64,000 bases of DNA from CALBPI01 sp038524795. Its GTDB lineage: Bacteria; Pseudomonadota; Gammaproteobacteria; Steroidobacterales; Woeseiaceae. The stretch's first letter is position 1, and each line of letters starts with the position of its first letter. Shown piece after piece: positions 8,877 through 17,133 of the stretch. Below the pieces are notes generated by a model that saw only the letters and a list, made by a program, of their open reading frames with translations, searched no databases and was not told the origin of the DNA. Location: the NCBI GenBank assembly GCA_038524795.1, contig JBCBIJ010000010.1, positions 1 through 64,000 on the forward strand, read 5' to 3'. The position numbers were made by a program, and so were the translations under genes.

Positions 8877-10685
8877 ATGATGGACCCCACCGATACCTCG
8901 CACCCGGATTACTTCCACCGGGTCGTTGATTGCCAATGGGCCTGCCCGGCCCACACGGATGTACCGCAGTACATTCGTCTGATCGCCCAGGGGCGTTTTA
9001 CCGACGCCTACATGGTGAACCGTCAGTCGAATGTGTTCCCCGGGATTCTCGGTCGCGTTTGCGACCGGCCCTGCGAGCCGGCCTGCCGGCGCGGACGCGT
9101 CGAGGACAAGGCCGTCGCCATCTGTCGCCTGAAGCGCGTTGCCGCAGACCACCGTGAAGACATCAGTGAACGACTGCCCAAGGCGCCCGAGCAGGGCAAC
9201 GGCAAGCGCGTGGCGCTTATCGGCGCGGGCTGCGCATCGCTGACAGTCGCCAACGATCTCGCACCGCTCGGTTACGAGCTGCATGTGTTCGAGGCGCTCG
9301 AGAAGTCCGGCGGCCTCATGCGCACCAACATCCCGCAATTCCGTTTGCCACCCAAGGTGCTCGACGAGGAGATCGACAACATCCTCGACATGGGTGTGCA
9401 GGTGCACTACGGCGCGCGCATCGATTCCATGGCTGAGCTGCTCGACAAGAACTTCGACGCCGTGTTTGTCGGCACGGGTGCGCCCAAAGGCAAGGAGCTC
9501 AAGCTCCCGGGTCGCTACGACACGGACCGCATCCACATCGGCATCCAGTGGCTCGAGTCGGTGGCGTTCGAGCACACCAAGACGATTGGCAAACAGGTGC
9601 TCATCATCGGTGTCGGTAATACCGCGATGGACTGCTGTCGCACCGCGCTGCGTCTGGGCGCTGAGAACGTCAAGGTGATGGCGCGCAAGCCGCGGCAGTT
9701 CTTCAAGGCCTCCGACTGGGAGCTCGAGGACGCCGAAGAAGAAAACGTCGATATCGTCGTCAACCACTCGCCCAAGGCGTTCGTGGTCGAGGACGGCGTG
9801 CTCAAGGGCATGGACTTTGACGTCATGACCTACGAGCTCGACGACAAGGGTCGCATCGTCGAGAGCGCCGTGACGGGCGAGACCATGATCTCCTGCGACG
9901 ACGTCATCCTGGCCATTGGTCAGGAGAACGCCTTCGAGTGGATCGAGCGCGACATCGGCTTTGAATTCAACGAGTGGGACTGCCCCGTCGTTGACGAAGA
10001 GACGATGATGGCAACCCGCGAAGGCGTGTTCTTCGGTGGCGACGCTGCTTTCGGCCCCAAGAACATCATCTGGGGTGTGGCCCACGGCCACGCGGCGGCG
10101 ATTTCGATCCACAGGTATCTGTCAGGGCAGGACATCACGGACCGCCCGCCGAAACATGTGAACCTCAGCGCGCAGAAGATGGGTATTCACGAGTGGAGCT
10201 ACTCGAACCAATACGACGCCAGCGAGCGACGCCTGATGCCGCACGTTGGTCTCAAGGAGCGGTTCAAGCAGCTCGACATCGAGGTGGAGCTGGGCTTTAC
10301 CGAAGAACAAACGCTGGCCGAGGTCGAGCGCTGTCTCAACTGCGATATCCAGACGGTGTTCAAGGCGCCCGCATGTATTGAGTGCGACGCCTGCATCGAC
10401 ATCTGCCCAACCTCATGTCTGACAATCACCGAAAACGGTGACGAGGCCGATCTCCGCACGCGCCTTAGTGCGCCGGCCGAGAACACAGACCAGGCCCTCT
10501 ACGTCTCGGACGCGTTACCGCAGACCGCGCGCGTCATGGTCAAGGACGAGGACCTCTGCGTGCACTGTGGCTTGTGCGCCGAGCGTTGTCCTACGGGCGC
10601 CTGGGACATGCTCAAGTCCAAAGTGCTGCTGCCCTACGCGGGCACCGCCGCCGCCGAACCGGTAACTGTAAAGAAGGCCGTCTGA
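8877..10685 (+). CDS. GltD-like FAD/NAD(P) oxidoreductase with C-terminal ferredoxin domain
   Basis: 602 residues in three parts. Residues 15-90 carry the GltD-type N-terminal iron-sulfur cysteines (CQWACPAHTDVP, CDRPCEPACRRG). Residues 105-450 are the FAD and NAD(P) Rossmann domains (LIGAGCASLTVANDL; VLIIGVGNTAMDCC). The C-terminal part, about 475-585, holds two 4Fe-4S motifs, CIECDACIDICP and CVHCGLCAERCP. It is followed with no gap by korA (TGA then ATG), so it is very probably the electron-accepting subunit of the complex, passing electrons from the 2-oxoacid oxidoreductase to NAD(P). Two ATGs lie in tandem at 8877 and 8880. Confidence 0.88.
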   Translation: MMDPTDTSHPDYFHRVVDCQWACPAHTDVPQYIRLIAQGRFTDAYMVNRQSNVFPGILGRVCDRPCEPACRRGRVEDKAVAICRLKRVAADHREDISERLPKAPEQGNGKRVALIGAGCASLTVANDLAPLGYELHVFEALEKSGGLMRTNIPQFRLPPKVLDEEIDNILDMGVQVHYGARIDSMAELLDKNFDAVFVGTGAPKGKELKLPGRYDTDRIHIGIQWLESVAFEHTKTIGKQVLIIGVGNTAMDCCRTALRLGAENVKVMARKPRQFFKASDWELEDAEEENVDIVVNHSPKAFVVEDGVLKGMDFDVMTYELDDKGRIVESAVTGETMISCDDVILAIGQENAFEWIERDIGFEFNEWDCPVVDEETMMATREGVFFGGDAAFGPKNIIWGVAHGHAAAISIHRYLSGQDITDRPPKHVNLSAQKMGIHEWSYSNQYDASERRLMPHVGLKERFKQLDIEVELGFTEEQTLAEVERCLNCDIQTVFKAPACIECDACIDICPTSCLTITENGDEADLRTRLSAPAENTDQALYVSDALPQTARVMVKDEDLCVHCGLCAERCPTGAWDMLKSKVLLPYAGTAAAEPVTVKKAV

Positions 10686-12500
10686 ATGGGTGAACAACCG
10701 GCCCGCGCCTCCATTAACGACGTCGTCATCAAGATCGGCACCGTCAACGGCAGCGGCTCGGCGAGTGCCAATGGCCTGTTGCTCAAGGCGTTGTTCCGTA
10801 TGGGCATCCCCGTCTGCGGCAAGAACTACTTTCCCTCGAACATTCAGGGCTTGCCGACCTGGTATGAGATCCGGGTAACGGGTGACGGCTACCGCGCCGC
10901 AGCGGGTCGGGTCGACATCATGGTGGCCATGAACGCCCAGACCTACGCCCGTGATCTCGAGGAAGTCGAGCCCGGCGGCTGGCTCATCTACGACTCGACC
11001 TGGCCGCGCAGTCGACTGCTGGCGCGCGATGACATCCACATCATCGGCGTGCCATTGTCTGAGCTCTGCAACACCCACTTCGAAGGCGCGCGTGCGCGCG
11101 TGCTCATGAAGAACATCGCCTACGTGGGCGTACTCGCGGGGTTGCTCGACATCGACGTCGATGTCATTGAGGCGCTGCTCGCCGAGACCTACGCGAGTAA
11201 GCCGCACCTTATTGATTCCAACCGCGAGGCGATCCGGCTCGGCTACGACTACGCGCGCGAGCATTTCGAGTGTCCACTGCCCGTGAAGGTGGCGCCGCTC
11301 GACAAGACGTCGGGTCATGTACTCGTCGATGGCAACACGGCGGCAGGATTGGGCGCCGTCTACGCGGGTGCGACTGTGGGCGCCTGGTACCCGATTACGC
11401 CCTCGACCTCGCTCATGGACGCCTTTCAACACTTCTGCCAACGCCTGCGCACGGACACCGAAACCGGCGAGCGGCGCTACTGCATCGTTCAGGCGGAAGA
11501 CGAACTCGCGGCCATCGGTATGGTGCTGGGTGCGTCCTGGATGGGCGCCCGCGCGTTCACACCGACGAGTGGCCCCGGCATTTCGCTCATGGGTGAGTTC
11601 CTGGGCTTTGCCTACTACGCCGAAGTGCCGGCCGTGGTCTTCGATGTGCAACGCTGCGGACCCTCAACGGGGATGCCAACGCGCACGCAGCAAAGCGACC
11701 TATTGAGCTGCGCCTACGCATCACACGGCGACACGAAACACGTGCTGCTTTTCCCGAGCGATCCGGGTGAGTGCTTCACGATGGCGGCCGAAGCCTTTGA
11801 TCTTGCAGAGACGCTGCAGACGCCCGTCATCGTGCTGTCCGATCTCGATATCGGCATGAACGACTGGATGGTGCCCGAGCTCGAGTGGCCCGAAGACTAC
11901 GAGCCCGCGCGTGGCAAGGTGCTCGACGCTGAGGCGCGCGAGCAAATGGAGTCCTTCCACCGGTATCTCGACGTCGATGGCGACGCGATTCCGTATCGCA
12001 CACTGCCGGGCACGGGCGGTTCCTATTTCACACGCGGCTCGGGCCACAATCGCTTCGGCGGCTACACCGAGGATTCGGCCGAGTACCAGGACGTCGTCGA
12101 TCGGCTCAATGACAAGTGGGAGACGGCTCGCGCGCGCGTACCGGCCCCTTTCACGGTCGACGCCAATTTCGCCAACGCGGGCATCATCGCCGTGGGGAGT
12201 TCGGACGGCGCCGTGATCGAAGCACTCGACCGGCTGGCAGCGGATGGCATCGCCGTCGACTACCTGCGTCCGCGCGCGTTCCCGTTTGCCGATGCGGTGC
12301 GCGAATTCATCGAGTCGCGCGAGGTCGTGTTTGTCGTCGAGCAAAACCGCGACGCGCAGCTGCGCACGCTGCTGATGCTGGATGCTGACGCAGACCCGGC
12401 CAAGCTCGTGTCGGTGCTGCACTACGACGGCATGCCAATTACGGCAGCGAGTATCGTCGAGCCCATCGCACGCCATGCGCGCGAGGGCCGCGCGGCCTAG
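10686..12500 (+). CDS. korA: 2-oxoacid:acceptor oxidoreductase, fused gamma-alpha subunit
   Basis: 604 residues. The first 190 or so match the gamma domain (KIGTVNGSGSASANGLLLKA), fused to the alpha pyrimidine-binding domain, which has the YPITPST and SGPGISLMGEF motifs. Together with korB it would oxidatively decarboxylate a 2-oxoacid to an acyl-CoA with low-potential electrons. The KorA-like layout favours 2-oxoglutarate, but the substrate is not settled by sequence. Its start directly abuts the upstream stop at 10685, and korB follows after 11 nt. Confidence 0.9.
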   Translation: MGEQPARASINDVVIKIGTVNGSGSASANGLLLKALFRMGIPVCGKNYFPSNIQGLPTWYEIRVTGDGYRAAAGRVDIMVAMNAQTYARDLEEVEPGGWLIYDSTWPRSRLLARDDIHIIGVPLSELCNTHFEGARARVLMKNIAYVGVLAGLLDIDVDVIEALLAETYASKPHLIDSNREAIRLGYDYAREHFECPLPVKVAPLDKTSGHVLVDGNTAAGLGAVYAGATVGAWYPITPSTSLMDAFQHFCQRLRTDTETGERRYCIVQAEDELAAIGMVLGASWMGARAFTPTSGPGISLMGEFLGFAYYAEVPAVVFDVQRCGPSTGMPTRTQQSDLLSCAYASHGDTKHVLLFPSDPGECFTMAAEAFDLAETLQTPVIVLSDLDIGMNDWMVPELEWPEDYEPARGKVLDAEAREQMESFHRYLDVDGDAIPYRTLPGTGGSYFTRGSGHNRFGGYTEDSAEYQDVVDRLNDKWETARARVPAPFTVDANFANAGIIAVGSSDGAVIEALDRLAADGIAVDYLRPRAFPFADAVREFIESREVVFVVEQNRDAQLRTLLMLDADADPAKLVSVLHYDGMPITAASIVEPIARHAREGRAA

Positions 12501-12511
12501 CGGAGTTACCC

Positions 12512-13564
12512 ATGAGCACAAGTAAACCCAAGGTTCGCCACCCCAACCTGCCGCGCAACAAACACGGGCTCACGTTCCGAGACTACGAGGGCGCCGTCTC
12601 GACACTGTGCGCCGGCTGCGGCCACGACTCGGTCACGGGTGCCATTGTGCAGGCCGCGTTCGAGCTTGAGATCGAGCCGCACGGGCTTGCGAAAATGTCG
12701 GGCATCGGCTGTTCGTCAAAGACGCCAGCTTATTTCCTGTCAGCCTCGCACGGATTTAACTCTGTGCACGGGCGCATGCCGTCTGTGACCACAGGTGCCA
12801 ATGCCGCGCACCGCGATCTCATTTACCTGGGGATTTCCGGAGACGGCGATTCGCTGTCGATTGGGCTGGGCCAGTTTGCGCACGCGATCCGCCGCAATCT
12901 CAACATGGCCTATCTGATCGAGAACAATGGTGTCTACGGGCTGACCAAGGGTCAGTTCTCGGCATCAGCCGACGTCGGCAGCAAGGCCAAGAAGGGCGAG
13001 GCCAACCAACAGCCGCCTATTGACCCTGTATCGCTGGCGATGTCGCTGGGCGCCACGTTCGTCGCGCGTAGTTTCTCAGGGGACAAGGCGCAGCTCGTAC
13101 CCTTGCTCAAGACGGCGCTGACGCACAACGGTTTCGCGCTTGTCGATATCATCAGCCCCTGCGTGACCTTCAACGATCATGAAGGCTCGACCAAGAGCTA
13201 CCGGTGGAGTCGCGAGCACGTACACAAAGTCGTGCACACGGACTTCGTGCCGCCTGCAGGCGAGATCACGGCCGACTACGAGGCTGGCGCCGCCATTCCC
13301 GTCGACATGCACGACGGCAGCCGCGTCATGTTGCGAAAGGTCGACGATGACTATGACCCGACGGATCGCCTGGCCGCGATCGACTTCCTGCAGCGGCACA
13401 CGGCTGCAGGCGAAGTCGTCACGGGCCTGCTCTACATCGACGAGTCCAAGCCCGACATGCACGGTGTTTCGGGTACAACCGCGACGCCGCTGCGCGATCT
13501 TGGCTACGACGCGCTCAACCCGGGAGCTGCCGCGCTGGCCGAGATCCAGTCAGCCTGGCGCTAG
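12512..13564 (+). CDS. korB: 2-oxoacid:acceptor oxidoreductase, beta subunit (thiamine pyrophosphate binding)
   Basis: 350 residues. The ThDP-binding motif runs from GDGDSLSIGLGQ to NLNMAYLIENNGVYGLT (about residues 110-148). Cluster cysteines are visible at C33 and C36 (CAGCGHD), C67 (GIGCSSK) and in DIISPCVTF, as expected for the single 4Fe-4S cluster of the beta subunit. GGAG sits 8 nt before the ATG. It is the last gene of the three-gene operon and partner of korA. The extra ferredoxin clusters needed for electron exit are in the first gene. Confidence 0.92.
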   Translation: MSTSKPKVRHPNLPRNKHGLTFRDYEGAVSTLCAGCGHDSVTGAIVQAAFELEIEPHGLAKMSGIGCSSKTPAYFLSASHGFNSVHGRMPSVTTGANAAHRDLIYLGISGDGDSLSIGLGQFAHAIRRNLNMAYLIENNGVYGLTKGQFSASADVGSKAKKGEANQQPPIDPVSLAMSLGATFVARSFSGDKAQLVPLLKTALTHNGFALVDIISPCVTFNDHEGSTKSYRWSREHVHKVVHTDFVPPAGEITADYEAGAAIPVDMHDGSRVMLRKVDDDYDPTDRLAAIDFLQRHTAAGEVVTGLLYIDESKPDMHGVSGTTATPLRDLGYDALNPGAAALAEIQSAWR

Positions 13565-13576
13565 CGGCGCGCCGCA

Positions 13577-14155
13577 TCAGAAATAGATGCGGCCGCCCAG
13601 CGTGTAGGTCGTAACGTCGTCCACCCAGGTCACCGACGGACCCACCGAAAACGAGTCACTGGCGTAGAACTCGAGCCCGATGGTGGTCGACTCCTCGTCG
13701 CCGGCATCATCGAGGTTGATCGACCGGAAGTCACCGTAGAGCTCGATCTCGGGCGTCACAAGCACCCGCGCACCCGCGGACAGGAACGTGCCTTCGTCAT
13801 CTTCGTCAAAGAAGGGCGTTTCGAACTCGGCATCCACGAAGCCGCCGCGGAACACGAGGTCGGCACGAGATGACAGCGGTACGGCCAGACCGCCACCGAT
13901 AAGGCGCGTGCTGACGTCGACGTTGTCGTCGAACTCGAGATTCTCGTAGCCCACGAACAGGTGTACGGTTTCCGAAAACTCAAGCGAGCCATTGAACACG
14001 AAGCCATCACCTTCAATGTCGAAAGTGTCGTCTTCGAGCTCGGTTTCGGCCCAGCGGGGCTCCAGATAGCTATAGCTGAGGCCGTCGGCGCTGGCGGCGC
14101 CGGCGGAAAGCGCCAGCACACCGGTTGCGGCGGCGCTGAACAGGCGTTGTCTCAT
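13577..14155 (-). CDS. small outer-membrane beta-barrel protein
   Basis: 192 residues with a signal peptide (MRQRLFSAAATGVLALSAGAASA) and then alternating hydrophobic beta-strand segments ending in a terminal aromatic (GGRIYF), the BAM-recognised signature of outer-membrane barrels. The size suggests an eight-stranded barrel like other OmpA/OmpW-type small porin-fold proteins. Specific function is not recognisable. It converges on korB with only 12 nt between stops. Its leader can fold over the Shine-Dalgarno (see 14156-14204). Confidence 0.75.
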   Translation of the reverse strand: MRQRLFSAAATGVLALSAGAASADGLSYSYLEPRWAETELEDDTFDIEGDGFVFNGSLEFSETVHLFVGYENLEFDDNVDVSTRLIGGGLAVPLSSRADLVFRGGFVDAEFETPFFDEDDEGTFLSAGARVLVTPEIELYGDFRSINLDDAGDEESTTIGLEFYASDSFSVGPSVTWVDDVTTYTLGGRIYF

Positions 14156-14204
14156 TGGGGGTCTCCCGTCAGGGGAATCCGGTTTGCGGATTCGACGGGA
14201 CCTA
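14156..14204 (-). promoter_or_regulatory. leader hairpin that may cover the ribosome-binding site of the barrel gene
   Basis: In the leftward transcript GGTCCCGTC (14203-14195) can pair with GACGGG-AG-ACC, and inside it GAATCCG pairs with CGGATTC around a CAAAC loop. The GGGAG Shine-Dalgarno about 8 nt before the ATG at 14155 lies in the outer 3' arm, so the fold would hide it. The structure is seen directly; any regulatory role is inferred. Confidence 0.45.
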
Positions 14205-14309
14205 CGCTAGCGCCGCGTTGCTGAACGGTGGCTGAAGGCCGTTGTGTGGGGCGGAATGAACCGCCATCGGGCATAATCGCGCAGTCCGCCGCCGGAAGTT
14301 TTCTCCGCA

Positions 14310-15224
14310 ATGCTGCAGCAGCTCAAGGGTGTCATCGCGCTGATCGCGGTGGTGTCCAACATCGTCTTCTGGTTCATCCCAATCATGTTGTTCGCGATCG
14401 TGCGCTTTGTGCTGCCGTTCGCGGCCGTGCGGCGGTTCACGTCGCGCGTGCTCATGGCCTGCGGCGAAAACTGGATCTCGGTGAACAGCTGGCTGCTCGA
14501 GTCGACCCAGGGCACGAAGTTCCACATCACGGGCACCGACAACCTGCGGCGCCAGGACTGGTACCTCATCGCGTCGAATCACCAGAGCTGGGTCGACATC
14601 GTTGTGCTACAGCGCGTGTTCAACCGCCGTATCCCGTTCCTCAAGTTCTTCATCAAGCACGTGCTGATCTGGGTGCCGTTCCTGGGTCAGGCCTGGTGGG
14701 CCATGGACATGCCGTTCATGAAGCGCTACTCGCGCAAGTTCCTGGAAAAGAACCCGCACCTGAAGGGCAAGGACCTCGAGGCGACTCGCAAGTCCTGCGA
14801 GCGCTTTGCCGAGGTGCCGACGAGCGTGATCAACTTTGTCGAGGGCACGCGGTTCACGCCTGAGAAGCACGCCAAGGCGAACTCGCCTTACACAAACCTG
14901 CTGCCGCCACGCGCCGGGGGCATCGCGTTCGCGTTGTCGGTCATGGGGGATCAGTTCCGCTCGCTGCTCGATGTCACAATTGTCTACCCGGGCGGGTCCA
15001 AGAGCTTCTGGCAGATGTGCACGGGCGAGCTCAAGGAAGTCGTAGTCGACGTGCGGGAGATTCCCGTTGAGCCCTGGATGAGCGAAGGTGACTATCTCGA
15101 TGACCCCGAATTTCGCGCGCGATTCCAGGCCTGGCTTACGGATTTGTGGGTCGAGAAAGACCAAAGATTTGCCGAGCTCGATACGCTAGTATCCGCGCGT
15201 TCGGCCGGCACCGAAGAGGACTGA
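14310..15224 (+). CDS. yihG: YihG-family phospholipid acyltransferase
   Basis: Membrane 1-acylglycerol-3-phosphate acyltransferase of the PlsC superfamily, 304 residues. The N-terminal hydrophobic stretch (LKGVIALIAVVSNIVFWFIPIMLF) anchors it. The catalytic motif is NHQSWVD (NHx4D), followed by MPFMKRYSRKFL, FVEGTRFTPEKH and NLLPPRAGGIAFAL. These blocks closely follow E. coli YihG, a secondary acyltransferase affecting phospholipid acyl composition. It lies 3 nt before maeA and is probably cotranscribed. A CATAAT box at 14272-14277 could be its -10, but no good -35 is visible. Confidence 0.92.
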   Translation: MLQQLKGVIALIAVVSNIVFWFIPIMLFAIVRFVLPFAAVRRFTSRVLMACGENWISVNSWLLESTQGTKFHITGTDNLRRQDWYLIASNHQSWVDIVVLQRVFNRRIPFLKFFIKHVLIWVPFLGQAWWAMDMPFMKRYSRKFLEKNPHLKGKDLEATRKSCERFAEVPTSVINFVEGTRFTPEKHAKANSPYTNLLPPRAGGIAFALSVMGDQFRSLLDVTIVYPGGSKSFWQMCTGELKEVVVDVREIPVEPWMSEGDYLDDPEFRARFQAWLTDLWVEKDQRFAELDTLVSARSAGTEED

Positions 15225-15227
15225 AGG

Positions 15228-16847
15228 ATGGGGGACAAGCACGAGCTGCGAGGCATCGAGGTGCTGCGCGACGCGACGCTCAACAAGTCGACGGCGTTCA
15301 CGATGGAAGAGCGCGAACGGTTGGGTCTGCGCGGATTGTTGCCACCCACGGTCAACACCCAGAAGCAGCAAATGCATCGCATTCTGGCGAACATCCGCCG
15401 CAAAGACGACGACATCGAGCGCTATATCGCGCTGCGCTCCCTGCAGGTACGCAGTGAAGCCCTGTTCTTCAAGCTCGTCACCGAGAACATCGAAGAGATC
15501 ATGCCCCTCATTTACACGCCGACCGTGGGGGAGGCCTGCAAGCAGTTTGCAAACATCTTCCGCGACGCGCGCGGCATGTACATTTCGATCGATGATGCCG
15601 GCGACGTCGACAAGCTGCTCGCCAACTGGCCCATTGACGATGTGCGCGTGATCGTTGTGACCGACGGCGAGCGCGTACTCGGCCTGGGTGACCTGGGCAG
15701 CAACGGCATGGGCATTTCCATTGGCAAGCTGGCCCTCTACACGGCTTGTGCCGGGATTCATCCCGAACAGGTGCTGCCCATGGTGCTCGACGTGGGCACA
15801 GACAATGAGGAGCTACGCCAGGACCCGGTGTATCTCGGCATTCCGCGGCCGCGTGTGCGCGGCGAGGCCTACGAGGCGCTTGTCGAGGAGTTCATTCAGG
15901 GCGTGCAACAGCGCTTCCCGCAGGCCTTGATTCAGTTCGAGGACTTCTCGACGCCCAATGCCCAGGCGCACCTTGATCGGTACCGCGACGAGGCGCTCTG
16001 CTTTAACGACGACATCCAGGGCACGGCTTCGGTTGCGCTTGCGGGACTGATCGCGTCCACGCGCGTCACGGGCGTGCCGTTGCACGAGATGCGCACCATG
16101 TTCCTGGGGCACGGCTCAGCGGCTACGGGTATCGCCGATTTGCTCGTCTCGTCGATGATGGACGAAGGGCTCAGTGAGGCCGAAGCCTGCTCGCGTATCC
16201 GCTTCGTGGGCCGCGCGGGCGTTATCACGCAGCAATCGGATCGCTTGCCCGACACCGTCGCACGCTATGCACCCGACGCGCCGCCAATTCCGTTCGGCGA
16301 GGCTATTGAGCGCTTCCGGCCGCACGCGCTGATCGGCGCGACCGGCTCGCCGGGCACGTTCACTGAAGACATCGTGCAAAAAATGTCAGCACTCAATGAG
16401 CGCCCCGTCCTTTTCGCGCTCAGCAACCCGACGTCCCGTGCCGAGTGCACGGCCGAGCAGGCTTACCGCTGGAGTGACGGCAAGGCGCTGTTCGCCAGCG
16501 GCAGCCCGTTCCAGCCCGTGCGCCACAAGGGCAAGACGCACTGGCCGGGGCAGGGCAACAACGCCTACATCTTCCCGGGTGTGGGTCTCGGTGCGGTTAC
16601 CGTCGAGGCGACGCGGATCACGGACGTGATGTTTCTCGAGGCTGCGCGCTGCCTGGCCAACCTCATCAAGGACACTGACCTGGCCGATGGCACCCTGTAT
16701 CCGCCGCTCAAGCGTATCCGCGAGGTGTCGCTGGCCGTTGCGGTCGCCGTGGCCGAGCGCGCCTATGACGACGGGCTGGCGTCGCTGCCGCGCCCCGACA
16801 ATCTTGAGCGCCACATCGCCAGCTATATGTATGACCCGACCTACTGA
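15228..16847 (+). CDS. maeA: NAD-dependent malic enzyme (oxaloacetate-decarboxylating)
   Basis: 539 residues converting malate to pyruvate and CO2 with NAD. Diagnostic motifs are YTPTVGEACKQF with the catalytic Tyr, LGDLGSNGMGISIGKL, FEDFSTPNAQAHLDRYRD with metal-binding acids, NDDIQGTASV, and the Rossmann FLGHGSAATGIAD. It is the long eukaryotic-like/SfcA type rather than the MaeB fusion. AAGGATG at the start gives a close but usable ribosome site. Its 3' end overlaps the GIY-YIG gene by 17 nt. Confidence 0.95.
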   Translation: MGDKHELRGIEVLRDATLNKSTAFTMEERERLGLRGLLPPTVNTQKQQMHRILANIRRKDDDIERYIALRSLQVRSEALFFKLVTENIEEIMPLIYTPTVGEACKQFANIFRDARGMYISIDDAGDVDKLLANWPIDDVRVIVVTDGERVLGLGDLGSNGMGISIGKLALYTACAGIHPEQVLPMVLDVGTDNEELRQDPVYLGIPRPRVRGEAYEALVEEFIQGVQQRFPQALIQFEDFSTPNAQAHLDRYRDEALCFNDDIQGTASVALAGLIASTRVTGVPLHEMRTMFLGHGSAATGIADLLVSSMMDEGLSEAEACSRIRFVGRAGVITQQSDRLPDTVARYAPDAPPIPFGEAIERFRPHALIGATGSPGTFTEDIVQKMSALNERPVLFALSNPTSRAECTAEQAYRWSDGKALFASGSPFQPVRHKGKTHWPGQGNNAYIFPGVGLGAVTVEATRITDVMFLEAARCLANLIKDTDLADGTLYPPLKRIREVSLAVAVAVAERAYDDGLASLPRPDNLERHIASYMYDPTY

Positions 16848-17133
16848 GGGGTCGGACTGGTCGCTTTACGTGCTGCGCTGCGGCGACGGCAGCCTGTACA
16901 CGGGCATTAGCCCGGACGTCGCCGCGCGCCTTGAGGCGCACCGAGCGGGGCGGGGCAGTCGCTACCTGCGCGGTCGCGCGCCCCTTGTACTCGTGGCAGA
17001 AGTGTCTGTTGGGGATCGCGCGGCTGCATCTCGGGCCGAGTATCGGTTCAAGCAGCTCGCCCGCCGCGACAAGTTGCGGTTGCTCGAGCAGGGGCTCGAG
17101 GCTTTCATCGAAAGCGCTGCCGCTGCGGCTTAG
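16831..17133 (+). CDS. GIY-YIG domain protein (YhbQ-like)
   Basis: About 100 residues forming one GIY-YIG nuclease domain: SLYVLRCGDGSLYTGIS gives the two motif strands, followed by the conserved Arg in RLEAHRAGRGSRYLRGRAP and the metal Glu in RAEYRFKQLARRDK. Proteins of this size (YhbQ/UPF0213) are implicated in DNA handling but poorly defined. I place the start at the ATG at 16831, inside the end of maeA; upstream residues in this frame are shadow coding. Its stop overlaps the convergent antiporter stop. Confidence 0.85.
   Translation: MTRPTEGSDWSLYVLRCGDGSLYTGISPDVAARLEAHRAGRGSRYLRGRAPLVLVAEVSVGDRAAASRAEYRFKQLARRDKLRLLEQGLEAFIESAAAAA

Noticed and set aside
8310..10112. 600-residue open frame on the minus strand
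   Set aside because: It lies antisense to the FAD/NAD oxidoreductase and the end of the dihydroorotase gene, both with clear motifs. Its translation has no recognisable domain and the His/Val/Asp/Arg-rich look of GC-rich shadow frames.
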